Assembly (NCBI GenBank): GCA_043228905.1
Contig: JBHGNT010000003.1
Location: 8,122,001-8,186,000, forward strand
Reading direction: 5' to 3'
DNA length: 64,000 bases
DNA from: Azolla caroliniana
Taxonomy: Eukaryota; Polypodiophyta
Shown: one piece after another, positions 23,372-33,884 of the stretch
How positions within the stretch are numbered: position 1 is the first letter of the stretch
Layout: each line of letters opens with the position of its first letter
Program-made: the position numbers and the translations under genes
The notes under the pieces: model-generated
Database searches by the model: none
Seen by the model: the letters and a program-made list of their open reading frames with translations, nothing else
What the model was told of the DNA's origin: nothing

Positions 23372-24231
23372 CTAGAGGGTGTTCGACAGCATAACATATG
23401 TGCATGTGTTGTAGGAGAAGTGGAGGAAACTAGATGCCAAAGCCAAAAAGTGTATCTTGTTTGGCTACACAAACGAGCAAAAGGGTTATAGATGTTATAA
23501 CCCCTAGACGAAACAAATACGAGTTAGTTGTGATGTCGTGTTCGACAAATCGGCCTCTTGGTATTCTATTCTGACTCTTACCCCCATGACCTCCAAGTCG
23601 AATTTTGCAAATGAGGCTAGTGAGGCGGACTCCATTGTTGAGACAAAAATCGGCACTCTAGAAGAGAATTCAATCTCATTCCAACTAAGCAAGCCGAATG
23701 AGGAGCTAAGCCGAATGGCCAACTGATTGACATGCCGGCGAGCAATGAGGACTCAATCGTGCAATCCCTGCATACGAAGCTGAAGAGACGGCTAACATGC
23801 AAGGAGAAGGGGAAGAAAAAGATGTCGGAATACGGCCTTGAAGCGGGCACCTCGGATCAACGTGAGTCCGACGGGCAACTACTAGAAGAAAATCAATTAA
23901 TGGAAGACCAAACAACCAATTCGGTTAATGGTGGAGATGAATTAGAGACAAACGATTCAATTGAGAGGAATGATTTGGACAAGCTAAATCATATGAAGGC
24001 CAAATGGATAAGGAGGCAGCTGAAGCCGACGCCGATGGGATGAGGGGCGCCAAGTCCATAAGGGCAAGAAGGCCATTGAGGGCTTTGGTAGCAGACACGC
24101 CGACCTAGCAGGTCAAGGAGCGCGAGACCAAATGGGTCGTGGAGCACGAGTAAGGAGGTGTGAAGCCAGGAGAAGCTAGACCGAAGAACCAGCTGGAATT
24201 GACAAGGAACCTCAAGTTGACCTTGAGGAGG
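23372..24231 (+). pseudogene. copia D integrase C-terminus and linker, left arm
   Basis: Plus-strand remnants of the copia integrase end and acidic linker (KWRKLDAKAKKCILFGYTNEQKGYRCYNP, then VVFDKSASWYS and a Ser/Glu-rich linker). They are broken by stops after CYNP and after RMAN and by frameshifts. Gag, protease and the integrase core are missing because the G1 5' LTR interrupts the gene. The upstream half is not found on the far side of G1. A polypurine tract (TTGAGGAGGAG) precedes the LTR at 24234. RT and RNase H are absent, so an internal deletion joined the linker region almost directly to the 3' LTR. Confidence 0.8.
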
Positions 24232-24233
24232 AG

Positions 24234-24545
24234 TGTTGAGTGACAAGCTCAACATGGGTTGACCGGCAGAAAGGAGCCAGAAGCAAAATCGTACATAGGT
24301 TGATCCACTAGGCCGAATTGGCGGGGAGCCGAAAAGTCGTTAGGGTCGAACATAGTATTGGGAATATTATGTTCAAATACTGTTAGATGCTCATTTATGA
24401 GCATTCAAGTACTTTTCAGTACTTGTGTCAGCCCGTTATCAGGGCTTGTATAAAAGTGCTCGCTGAGCACAGTTATACGTACAGAGTTATTATTTTGAAT
24501 ATAGTTTGTAGTTTGCTCTACTCAGTCTCTCTCTCTCTCTCTCTT
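24234..24545 (+). repeat. 3' LTR of copia D, left arm (end uncertain)
   Basis: Begins TGTTGAGTGACAAGC and resembles the copia A LTR (TCAGGGCTTGTATAAAAGTG promoter-like segment near 24445; CT microsatellite near 24525). The terminal CA could not be placed because SINE-like sequence follows. Confidence 0.7.
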
Positions 24546-24552
24546 ATCGTAA

Positions 24553-24640
24553 TTACCTTACCCTAGTGGTAAGTTGTTAGCACTACAAGCACTGCATTGT
24601 GGGTTTGAAACCCAACTTCCTCACCTCTCTATTATATACT
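24553..24640 (+). repeat. tRNA-derived SINE head
   Basis: A-box-like TACCCTAGTGGTAAG and B-box-like GGGTTTGAAACCC occur about 45 bp apart. The same unit appears inverted at ~46335-46400 in the right arm. Confidence 0.5.
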
Positions 24641-24675
24641 TCTTATATATCTCTTAATTCACTAGATGCCACTGT

Positions 24676-24744
24676 GGAATGTAGGGGGTTGAACCCATGA
24701 CCACCTGGTCTCCATTGGGCAACCTTACCAACTGAGCTACATCC
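24676..24744 (-). repeat. tRNA-like SINE head (69 nt)
   Basis: The minus strand reads GGATGTAGCTCAGTTGGTAA with a B-box GGGTTCAACCCC and a 3' end TACATTCC that can pair with the 5' GGATGTA. The T-stem pairs poorly and no clean anticodon stem forms, so a functional tRNA is unlikely. The right-arm copy (~46275-46320) has lost its 3' half. Confidence 0.5.
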
Positions 24745-25025
24745 ATCTTGGCAACTCTCTCTCTCTCTCTCTATGTATACCTAAATGTCTCGTGGTGTCC
24801 AACTAAGCCAGTTGTGTTTGTTGTACAAACTTCCACACACGCTATTCTTTTGATGTATTCCTAACTGTCTCGTGGTGTCCAACTAAGCCGGTTGTGTTTC
24901 TGGTACAAGCTTCCACACACACTATTCTTTTGCACCATTCTATTGGAGGAGAATACACATAGGTTCATTAAATGCGCATATAATTTGGAAGTACTTATGG
25001 GATATTGGACAACTTTTAACCCGTT

Positions 25026-26275
25026 GTCGTGAAGATTTTCGGCAATAGTGTGAAAATCCCATAAAACGTACAAAATCGAGTATAAATCACATAATACAAT
25101 AATTGTGAAGATAACATTTTAAATAAATTTAATATCTAAGTACAAAATGATGGAGGTTTCGAATGCACTTTATTACACGAGAAACAGACAACTAAATGTC
25201 AAGATATGAGGGTATAAAATTTATGAAAGGAAAAGAGCAAATTGTGAGATATCCCACATAGGCACGACAAATACGACTCTCATCATATATAAGGTGGAGC
25301 AAAAGATATTATCTTTGTGTCTATGTGTGGAGCATAGAGAGTTCAAGGTAACTTGAACTAAGAGTGGAGGTGGGCTAGCTACTCGTAAAGGGTTTTGGCC
25401 AACCAAAACCGGACCGGCGATAGAGTCGGTGATCCGGCGGCATCCGATGGCAATCCGGTGACGGTGATCCGACGGCATCCGGCGCCAGTGAGAGACGGGC
25501 ATCCGACGGCGATCCGGCGATGGCGAGGCGGCGGCATCCGGTGATGGCACCGATATTTGGCGACGGCGAGGCGGCGACGACGGCACCGGTATCCGACGAC
25601 GACATCCGGCGGCAACACCGGTATCCGGCGACGGCATCCGGCGAGGCACCGGTAACCGACGGCAATCGGCGAGGCACCGACATCCGACGAACCAGTGTCT
25701 AGATAAATAAATATATAAATATTATACATATATACATATACAAGGAGGGCAAGGAAAGATTCGAACCTTGCACCTCCAAGTTAGGAATCAATTGGCTTAC
25801 CATTAAGCCATACTATTTAGTTAAAATTATATTTCTATCATTGTATTTATACATGTAAATTCTCATACATGAGAGCTAAAATGAGTGACATGGTTATCAT
25901 GCACCACATGTAATACATAAGCGCCAAATGGCAAACATGCAATTTATGCATGTCTTGTACCCTCACATGCATCATATGCATGAGAGGATCTATAAAAGGA
26001 AGGGGGAGGAGAAAAAACACATTTTTTTTATTATGAAATTAAGAAGAAGAAATTCGTTATCAAATTGATCGTGTAACTTGTTTCTTAAATCTAAAGTTAA
26101 AAGTTCAATCAATCTCTCTCAATCGTTTAATATCAACTTCTCTCTTTCCCAATCTATCTTAAGTACTTTCTCGCTAAAGCTTGTGCCAAAGCTTGTACCG
26201 ACTTTGAATCCTTCCGGTCCAGAACCCCGGCGGTTCTGCCTCACGATCCGCGCGTAGTGACGGATCTTCACAACA
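25026..26275 (-). mobile_element. element X2 (1250 bp, non-coding, LTR-like)
   Basis: Bounded by the 5-bp duplication CCGTT (25021-25025 and 26276-26280). The right arm has the uninterrupted empty site at ~46070, so the insertion is real and postdates the duplication. Minus-strand ends are TGTTGTGAAGATCC...ATCTTCACGAC, giving near-perfect 12-bp inverted termini. Contents are a promoter-like TATAAAAGG near 25990, a tRNA-like SINE head (25745-25840) and a GC-rich minisatellite (25385-25690). The 5-bp TSD, TG start and length fit a solo LTR of an unidentified LTR element. A non-autonomous TIR element is the alternative. Confidence 0.8.
25385..25690. repeat. GC-rich CCGGCGA-type minisatellite in X2
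   Basis: Degenerate iterations of CGGCGACGGCATCCGG and variants, sharply richer in GC than the surroundings. It is expanded relative to X1 (11580-11690). Open frames across it are compositional artefacts. Confidence 0.75.
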
Positions 26276-26280
26276 CCGTT

Positions 26281-26676
26281 GTTATCTGAGGCCTGAACAA
26301 TGGGGTGGTTTTTCTCAATATGTTCAGAATGAGGGAGCAGGAGATATTGTTCCAGATTTCTATGCTATTTGGGCACTGACAACAAAATTGGAATATGTGA
26401 AACACTTTCACGTTCGATAACAGACATGGAGTGAAGGCCTATAGGAAGGAATTGAAAGGAAATTCTTATATGGAATTTGTGGATGTTAGAGCATGTGGGT
26501 ATTTGATTTCATCATGTGCACATTCAGGTTTTCTAATGGCGTTACAAGGACGGTTCTAACAAGTGGATTACGGTTTCACGGTTTCACGGTTCCATGGAGA
26601 ATATGGCCTCTTCACTTTCTCACACTGTGGAAGGATGCAAGTTCTTCTTCTTCTTCTTCCTTCACACTGTGGAAGG
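26281..26676 (+). promoter_or_regulatory. 5' flank of the UP3-like gene, left arm
   Basis: Conserved in the right arm at ~45725-46075. No definite TATA box; a TTCTTATATGG stretch lies near 26462. A 42-bp tandem duplication (CACACTGTGGAAGGATGCAA at ~26620 and ~26662) is present here but single in the right arm. It creates an additional ATG (26635) in frame with, and 14 codons before, the chosen start. Confidence 0.45.
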
Positions 26677-27685
26677 ATGCAAGTTCAAGCTCTGCGAGGT
26701 AAGTGAAAGACACTAAAACCCATCTATTCTCTGTCAAAATCTCCATGGCCTCGAAGGATATTCTTCTCTTTCTTTCTTTCTTTCTTTCTTTCTCACACAC
26801 ACATATTCACATGTGTTTTGTTATTCATTTTCAGGTGCTCAGATCTTCTTCTCCAAGCCTTCAAACATCAGAAATCTTCAGCATTCAGGTACTCCTCGCA
26901 ACGTCTTCCCCTCTCTCATCGTTGAAAACCCTAGCTTTCCCTCAGTTAGGGCTTCGTCTACTCCTAGGATTAGGCCCTCGTCCAGGGCTTTGTCTATGGA
27001 TACCTCTATCCAAAGCGAAAACGAGGAAAGCAAAGGCAAAGGCAAGATCCGTGTTATTGAGCATGTGGTGCTTTTAAAGGTGAAAGAAGGGGTCCCAGAA
27101 GAGCAATCTGATGCTATGGTTTCTGCTCTCCGAGGCCTCAAATCTCTGCCATCAGTAATTCATATCACTGCTGGAAAAAATAATAGATATAATAGTGGCA
27201 TTAGTAGTGGTGATGAGAGCTTTTCGCATGCTCTCCACTCGAGATACTACAGCAAAGAAGACCTCAACTCATATGCTAACGACCCCTTACATCTTGAAGT
27301 CATCAAGAACCACACAGCCCCAATAGTCGATGATAGAATTGCAATTGACTGGGAAACTGAACTAGAGGAACCAGAATTGGCATCTTCTGGTTCAGTTGGA
27401 GCTGTGAGAATTGTCGCCATGAGGCCAAGTTTGGGAACCTCAGTTTCACATCTCGTGGATGCATTCAGTGCCTTTGAGGCACAGTTTCGTTCAATCAAGC
27501 AAGTTAGCTTCGGGACCAATTTTTCGCCGAGATCGAAAGGCTATGAATTTGGATATGTCGCCTTGTTACCTAATCTTCATGAGCTTTCAGAGCTTTCCGA
27601 GAATGAGGAATATGTAAATGTGCATAAATCCACCATCATGCCCGCCCTCGAAAAGTATATTGTAGTGGATTATTCCTCTACATGA
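26677..27685 (+). CDS. UP3: stress-response A/B barrel domain protein, UP3-like (left copy)
   Basis: Predicted join 26677-26698 plus 26835-27685, 290 residues. Exon 1 supplies only 22 coding bases ending at a GAG|GTAAGT donor. The 136-bp intron ends in a pyrimidine-rich TTTTCAG acceptor at 26834 and the frame continues exactly. Residues 1-60 are Ser/Arg/Pro-rich and poor in acidic residues, like a plastid transit peptide. Two dimeric alpha/beta-barrel (Dabb) domains follow: about 80-182 (VIEHVVLLKVKEGVPEEQ, HALHSRYYSKEDLNSYAND) and about 196-287. This two-domain layout matches the Arabidopsis UP3/DABB1 group, linked to stress and defence; the biochemical role is poorly defined. The frame is intact. 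The right-arm copy differs at roughly six or seven residues. Exon 1 and targeting are inferred from sequence only. Confidence 0.85.
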
Positions 27686-27726
27686 ATTCAAGTGATATCG
27701 TTGAAGAAAGATGCTAAAGAAAAGAT

Positions 27727-27732
27727 AATAAA
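27727..27732 (+). terminator. candidate poly(A) signal of the UP3-like gene
   Basis: AATAAA 42 bp after the stop codon, conserved in the right arm. Plant poly(A) signals are loose, so this is only a candidate. Confidence 0.4.
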
Positions 27733-28990
27733 ATATTTATATTTGCATCTGACTATTTGTGTGTCGGGAGTGAACTCTCTTTGCAATTCAGAGGCTTCAA
27801 GGTCCTTACCAATATGCAAATACTGCATTAAGGAGTATTTTGCCTCCATGGTGAGTGTCCATTGAACACCAAAACGGATTTCTGAAATAAGAAAGTTACT
27901 TAAATGGTTTTCTGTCATTTGAATTTGTTTTGGGCTCATACTATACACAAGGTTGCATTGATGAATCAGTTTGGCTGTATAAAGGTTTCATTTCATCTCT
28001 GTGCTGTGTCTGGTGGAGATTCAAATAGATTTTCTGAGATAATAGAGTTCCCGAAATGTTTACTTCTGTGATGTTCTTCTCATTGGAGCCTACAATATTA
28101 AAGGCTTACAAGAGATTGCATTAAGAAACCTTTTTGGCATTTGTTTTATCTCCATGGTGATGTCTAACAGACCCTCAAATTTGAGAAATGAAACAAGGCA
28201 ATTTATGTTTTTGATTTTATACCGTATCATGCACAAAGATAAAAGTGTTTGAAATCAATTTTGAATGCTTAAAAATAAGATGGGAGATAAAAATATAGCT
28301 AGCAACAATGTAAAGCTAGAATACAATCAAGTATGATTTTGAGTCCCAACAAAGAAGGCAATATGAAATTGTTTCATTTTTGGTTAACAATGTTTCATTA
28401 TGGAGACAGACTTTGATAGAACTTATAAGGACAAGTACAAATTAGAATCCTAGACTAGTGTTCTTTGGCATATAAGAGATAGATATTCCCACCAATTCTA
28501 GATCTATAATAATCTGCATTCATGAAAGAAAATTGATACGTTTCAATGAAAGAAAATCTCCAATAAGGTATAGTGCACTTCTATATGTTTCAAAGTTCTT
28601 TCATGCCAACAAGATGGCACTCTAGTCGTCATTGTCGAGAGCTAGAGCTTAACCTTATACCCCCTTTTATTTGCAACCAGTTCAGAATTCCACAATAAAT
28701 CCTTTCATATTTCACTGGCAACATTATGCTGTACTTTCGTTTTCAACGCAACTATGCACTCTGGAAGTCGTCATCTCCAATATATTGTTTTGCATGCAAG
28801 ATAATAAAAAATTCCGATGTACATTGAAGTTCAAAATTCGGACTTGGTTTCCTTTGCCCACTCCAAGGTTTGTCTCCTTGTTCCACACAATTACTAGATA
28901 AATCCTTTTTACCATTGTTGAATGCTTTTTTCTTGGGTTTGACATGAATTGACAAAATACTCTAATTGCAAATGCAATGTCAAGTTTGGT
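27733..28990. other. A/T-rich intergenic DNA, left arm
   Basis: No gene or RNA recognised. Short open frames near 28724-28955 (for example one with VKPKKKAFNNGKKDL) recur in the right arm at 40216-40447 but lack any domain signature or codon bias I can defend. Confidence 0.5.
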
Positions 28991-30014
28991 GCAAGGCTGT
29001 TATAACGCACATTTAATGTTTAGGTACAGATAACGACATCTCTTGTGCCTTTATCACCAACACCATCCCCTCCTCTTGATGATGGTATCTATCAATTGGG
29101 ACTACCCTAATAAACAACATACATTCCCCCACTTGAATGTGCCTTGCACCAAACTTCATCAACCCCCCTCCATATTCGATGCGTCTTTGGGCAGTCCCAC
29201 AGAGCGTGTTGGATTGATCTATTTCATTGGGGCACGCTACACAATTAGGAGAGCAAAGGATCTTGGGTTGCCACACGTCAACCAGCAGTGATCTATCTAT
29301 CAATAGCCATTGAAATGTAGTAATTCGCATAGCTTGTTATTGTTTCCATCATTGCTGCCAAAACTTGGCAATAGTGGTATGGGGAACATGATATGTGTGC
29401 CATATCTTTACAGCAACCAATCCTTTGTTGGTTTGAGCAACTAGGATATGGCGAACCAATTTGTTCATGAATTGGAAGAAGGGGATGGCTTTGCTTCCTT
29501 GTCTCACATAACGATCGTGTCGCGTCCATTGCCAAGGGTCCCAACTAACCTTACGTGGCCATGTGTTTTCATGAACACATATGTGCAAGCCTAGTTGTAC
29601 TTTGATCGGGCCAAGATCTACAATCCACTTACCACCTGTATTCGCAAGCACTTGAATCGTTATGTTCATTGTTGTTGGTTTCTCGTTGCCTCACAATTCG
29701 TGGCCTTCGATCCTATCTAATGTTTCACTATCTCTTGGAGTCAAGGAACCCTCGTCGTTGCCTATCCACTTCTCCATTATCATCCTTGGACTAGCAGCTT
29801 CCCCAAGCAATAGACTGCTCACAATTTTAGATCTCATTGTCCATCCGCCCTTGATTCCATATAGTATGTTGGCTTCATCTTGTACTAGCAATGACATGAA
29901 CAACCTCCAACATTCTATGCTCTTTGTTGGATCTTCTGCAATGCTTCCCCATGGTAGCCCCTTACTGGATCCAATTAGTTTACCGGATTCATCTCGGATG
30001 CATGGGTTCCACAA
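28990..30014 (-). pseudogene. LINE-like remnant (reverse-transcriptase zinc-binding region)
   Basis: Minus-strand pieces at 30014-29691, 29669-29349 and 29330-29013. The last resembles the zf-RVT tail of plant non-LTR elements: FQWLLIDRSLLVDVW, then CVACPNE and, after a one-base frame change, HALWDCPKTHRIW. Multiple stops and frame changes exclude function. The two upstream pieces (WNPCIRDESGKLIG and HENTWPRKVSWDPWQW) have no signature I recognise. The inverted counterpart is 39157-40158. Confidence 0.5.
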
Positions 30015-30089
30015 AATGCATTGATTGAGCTAGGCATGTTTGGAGTTAAGTTGACCTCACTTAAGCCCTCCTCTTATGTCATAGCACGC

Positions 30090-31457
30090 CATCCACATGG
30101 ATGCACTATATACTTGTGTGTACGAATATATGTATGTGTTTATGTAAAAGTGTATGGGTTTAGCTATGCATGTGTTACATGTATGAAGGTGATTAAAAAT
30201 GGGTAGGAATGTGTCTATGAGTGTATATGTATTCATGTGAAGAAGTATATGCATGTGATGTGTGGATAATGTTTATGAACATGACTATGTCAATATATGT
30301 ATATTTGTGGGCGTACTTTGCATATGCCTATGTTAATCTATAGTATGTGCTTATGTATGTATATATATTGGGGTATGTGTTAGTGTATTTTTATATAAAT
30401 TAGTATGTGTTGCTTTATGTATGAATATATATGTATATAAATATGAGTAGGGATGAGTGTGTGAATGTGTCCTTTTATATTTATGTGTATGTGTGTGAGT
30501 GAGTGAGTGAGTGAGTGAGTGTTTAGATATGTGAATATCCTTGTGTTTGAATTATGTATGTCATTTTGTGCAAGTCTATGGGTAGGTTTATGTGTATTTT
30601 AAAATGTAGGTTTATATTTGCAATTATGTGTGAAGGGATAATGCACGGGGTCAAGCATCGACTTAAGGTTTGAAAGGTTGAGGTGCCTTAGGTTGTTCTT
30701 GAGGCTTGGAATTGAGTAAAGTTTGAATACTCGAGGGTTGGGTGATCGACCAAAGGTCAAGGCTCAGCCCCCTCGAGGATTGGAGGTGGGGTGAGCCAAT
30801 GCTTCACGGTTGAGTGCTTGAAGCTCTAAGCATCAACTATGGCTCGAGCATTGGGCGCTTGAGGTGCAAGAATGCTCGAAGGTTGAGATCAAGTTGATTG
30901 AATGCTTGCATGCCCTATCAACTCATTGAGCTTAAAAGTTCACACACATCTTCGTGGGCCCAATTATCTATTCAAGGGCAATGGTTCCATTTTTACTTCT
31001 TTGATCCTCTTAAATTCATGTGCTTATGCCTACAAAGCATGAACTTCATCCTATTGGTGGAATACAAAGGTTTTCTAGAACTCGGTGTCATGAGTTCAAA
31101 TTATGTCATTCACAACCTTCTCTTGCTTGTAGCTTTTCCACAAAGGCTCCAAATAACGATTTGAGAAATCCATCGTGATTCCCACAAAATTCCCTAGAAA
31201 CTCGCACAAAGAACTACCAGATGCTTAGAGACTAATGAATTTGCACTTTTTCCTCCCTTGAATTTACATGTTTCCACACATAGGTCAAGACTCGATGATC
31301 CAATTCTCAATCAAGGAATTCCATGACAATTGTCGCTCAACCGCATGTCGCATAAGATTTGTAAAACTCGTTCCAAATACATGTATAATTTAATGAAACC
31401 TTACAATAATTCGCAATCCTTTCAAGAAGCCCATAGTGAGATACAACTAAAGTTTTA
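30090..31457. repeat. TG/TA-rich and CTCGAG-rich tract, left arm inner end
   Basis: 30090-30640 is a long TGTATGTG-type purine/pyrimidine alternation including a (GAGT)n run near 30497-30520. 30650-30900 repeats phrases such as GCTCGAAGGTTGAG, CTCGAGCATTGG and AGCATCAACT. No gene is supported. The tract recurs inverted at 37716-39090 and, diverged and direct to that copy, at about 34690-35850. Confidence 0.7.
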
Positions 31458-31460
31458 AGA

Positions 31461-31509
31461 GGTATCTTCGGTTTAGGGTTTAGGGTTTAGGGTTTAGGCC
31501 GAAGATACC
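31461..31509. repeat. telomere-type TTTAGGG run inside a perfect inverted repeat
   Basis: 31472-31498 consists of nearly four TTTAGGG units. It is bracketed by GGTATCTTCGG (31461-31471) and its exact complement CCGAAGATACC (31499-31509). It lies within three bases of where left-arm/right-arm homology stops (31458). Confidence 0.9.
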
Positions 31510-31615
31510 CAATAAGGGGGAGCTGGAAAGCTTCGAGGAAGCTAAAAGGGATACCCACATCCGGAAATGGTTGAGTGCCATGAAAGATGAGATGGATTCC
31601 GCCATGTTGGAGCCA
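31510..31615 (+). pseudogene. copia reverse-transcriptase N-terminal scrap
   Basis: The plus strand reads ESFEEAKRDTHIRKWLSAMK then DEMDSA, the typical start of the copia RT domain (EAM-x-EEMDSL type). It abuts a gag remnant in the opposite orientation, so the two pieces have been rearranged. Confidence 0.5.
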
Positions 31616-31960
31616 TCCTGATATCGGATTTTCACTAGTTTCCGGAACAAAAAGACTTTGTTGACAACATTCTTGTTCTCTAACATGTTACATAATGTCA
31701 ATCTTCTCCCAAAGGACATCTGCCTTGTTCTCTTTATTAAAGTTTTTGTATAGACTCGTGTCTATAAAACACCTTTTGTATGCAGCTGCCTTCATATGCA
31801 TGACTTCCCAAGTTGATGCATCAATCTTGTCTGCCTTGGTCTTCTTGTATTGCACCGCCAACCATAAATCCTTGCACATGAGCATGTCCCACATCTTGGA
31901 CTTCCACACTATGTAGTTGGATTTGGTTAACTTGAACATTCTGCCGAATGTGTCTTCCAT
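31616..31960 (-). pseudogene. copia gag N-terminus (element E)
   Basis: The ATG at 31960 follows the PBS by one base. The peptide MEDTFGRMFKLTKSNYIVWK and DLWLAVQYKKTKADKID match the N-terminal UBN2 gag of plant copia elements. A stop near 31688 and a frame change precede RYQDGSNMAESISSF. Nothing downstream of gag survives. Confidence 0.7.
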
Positions 31961-31961
31961 C

Positions 31962-31973
31962 GCTCTAATACCA
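31962..31973 (-). other. primer-binding site of element E
   Basis: Minus-strand TGGTATTAGAGC, one base different from the initiator-Met PBS of the other elements, next to the LTR. Confidence 0.75.
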
Positions 31974-31976
31974 GTT

Positions 31977-32615
31977 TGTTGAGAATTGATCCGGCCACAA
32001 CCTGTTAGCACATATGTGTATGCGGGTGCAAAGATCGAGAATGACAGAACACAAACATGACAAAAGATACAAGTACAAAGACGCTATTTAACGTGGAAAA
32101 CCCGAAAAAAGGAAAAACCAGGTGGAGTCAAAAAACCCCGAACAGAATCACTATGATGGGAGGAGTACAACAAGAAGCTTGAAGGCAACGACTTTGAGCT
32201 CTTGTTCGTCACAGATGGTTACAAAGATACTCACACACTCTCACAACTCTAGTTATAGAGGCAACTATCAACTATAACTTTCCTACCACGACAATAATGA
32301 TCAACTACTTAATTATTGCCCTAGGTGTATTTATACCAATACAACATTCATTACTATTTACAAATATAGCCCAAAAGGGCACATTAACTCTATTTACAGA
32401 TATAGCCTCGAGTCGGCTTCGACCAATTCGGCTATTAGCCGAATCAATTTGGATTTGATTATTCGGCGATCACCGAATTGAACAATTGGTTTGACTTTTT
32501 AGCCTCGGCCGAGTTGTTGTTAACTGATTCAGTTCTTTCTTCAACTAGTGCTCCTCTTCCCGAAGAACTTCAAATCGTGCTCCTCTTCCCATCTCGAGGG
32601 ACTTGTTACCTAACA
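31977..32615 (-). repeat. LTR of copia element E (639 bp)
   Basis: Plus-strand TGTTGAGAATTG...TTACCTAACA between the PBS and unrelated DNA. Only one LTR is present. From 32616 to ~32845 I see no feature. Confidence 0.7.
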
Positions 32616-32845
32616 CTTTCTGCTGAAAAACAGGACTTGAGTTAAATTGATTATTGTTTAATTAAAATGACGGACTATAGAAATTAATCGATGATATTTT
32701 GCTCGAGAGATGAATTGAAGTTAACCAATTAGATTTGCTCAAAGATTGCAAGAGAGCATTTAGTTTTCTTGCCGGAAACAACTCGTTGGTGGTGGTGAGG
32801 AGAAAACGAAGAGACCCGGAGTTGAGTTCCCTTTGTCTCATGGTA

Positions 32846-33290
32846 ACCCATCCATACATGCCATTACAATATACATATACATCACAAGAGGAAGGCAGAT
32901 TACAAGCTCTCTAGCAAAAGCCATTACAAGGAAATCTGTTTCCTGATAGGCCATCCATACATGCCATTACAATATACATATACATCACAAGAGGAAGCCA
33001 GATTACAAGCTCTCTATCAAAATGCCAGATTTTTAAGAAAGAAAAGGGGAATTACTCGTCAGATCGCTCATCTGCCTTCACTGCAGGTGGGAATTTATGC
33101 ACACTGGCCATTACAATATACATATACATCACAAGAGGAAGCCAGATTACAAGCTCTCTATCAAAAAGCCAGATTTTTAAGAAAGAAAAGGGGAATTACT
33201 CGTCAGATCGCTCATCTGCCTTCACTGCAGGTGGGAATTTATGCACACACTGCAGGACGGTCATCAACAGCCTCTTTCTTCTTCCTCTGG
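32846..33290. repeat. tandem repeats (units ~100-145 bp) in the palindrome spacer
   Basis: CCATTACAATATACATATAC starts recurring units at about 32862, 32963 and 33108. The last two also share AGATCGCTCATCTGCCTTCA. An open frame at 32961-33380 simply translates the repeat twice and I do not accept it as a gene. A related segment is inverted at 36715-36905. Confidence 0.8.
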
Positions 33291-33884
33291 CGAGGAGGAA
33301 GGAGAGATTTTGAGTGGTATTCGCGCTCTGGCAGATGGAGCACATACTTCATCTTCCGAGTAATGCAGGCATTTGTCTGAGCAGAGAATTGCTCACACAA
33401 GAGGTACGAACTATAGAACAGATCCTGTTCAAGTATAGTCGTGATAGGACATCTCTACTCATGGCTTATATAAAAGCTTCAATTTTATGAATGTCTTTGT
33501 ATGTGGAACTCTAAACCCTAAACCCAAAGCCATGGCAGCTTGAAGGAAGATCTTCTTTTGTACTCTTGAAAACTATAGATCCTCCCCCTCCTCACTCAGT
33601 ATATACTCTAGGAATCAATGGACTCTAGGAATCAATGGAGCTCTGTGTACATGAGCTTAGTGTGATTATAGGTTATGGTCAGAAGAAGTAACCTAATGAA
33701 CAAAAAGACATATAGTTCAAACATGTAAGAAGAACAAACTCTTGGAATGATAAGGTCCAAGGTTCGAAACTCGGTTAGGGGTAATCAGAGGGACAAAGAT
33801 GCCTTACATACATACTCGGTATGTAAAAGATAGATCTATGGTCAAGATATTTTGTAAAAATGAAAAGGGAACATTTACTTTTGG

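Larger units (their letters stand above)
12056..31458 (+). repeat. left arm of a large inverted duplication
   Basis: Reverse-complement homology with 37716-61085 was followed through copia B 3' end, G1, solo LTR, copia D, SINE heads, UP3-like gene, LINE remnant and TG tract in matching order. Left-only insertions are copia C and X2. Arms look highly similar by eye (UP3-like proteins differ at about six residues of 290). The outer limit is uncertain because X1 and copia A' obscure it. Confidence 0.9.

Noticed and set aside
24676-24744. Possible functional tRNA gene
   Set aside because: A and B boxes are good but the T stem mispairs, no regular anticodon stem forms, and the right-arm copy is truncated. 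SINE head preferred.
25375-25729. Arg/Pro-rich open frames of 100-140 residues on the minus strand
   Set aside because: They arise from a GC-rich minisatellite in X2, are open in several frames at once, and the X1 copy does not conserve them.
26290-26600. Possible extra exon upstream of the UP3-like gene (peptide like PEQWGGFSQYVQNEG)
   Set aside because: Short, no recognised domain, stops soon after, and no splice sites linking it to the gene. Kept as 5' flank.
28724-28955. Small conserved open frames in both arms
   Set aside because: Conservation is explained by the recent duplication; overlapping frames are equally open and there is no domain support.
32961-33380. 139-residue open frame with a repeated peptide
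   Set aside because: It translates two copies of a non-coding tandem repeat. There is no domain, and the inverted relative at 36715-36905 does not keep the frame.
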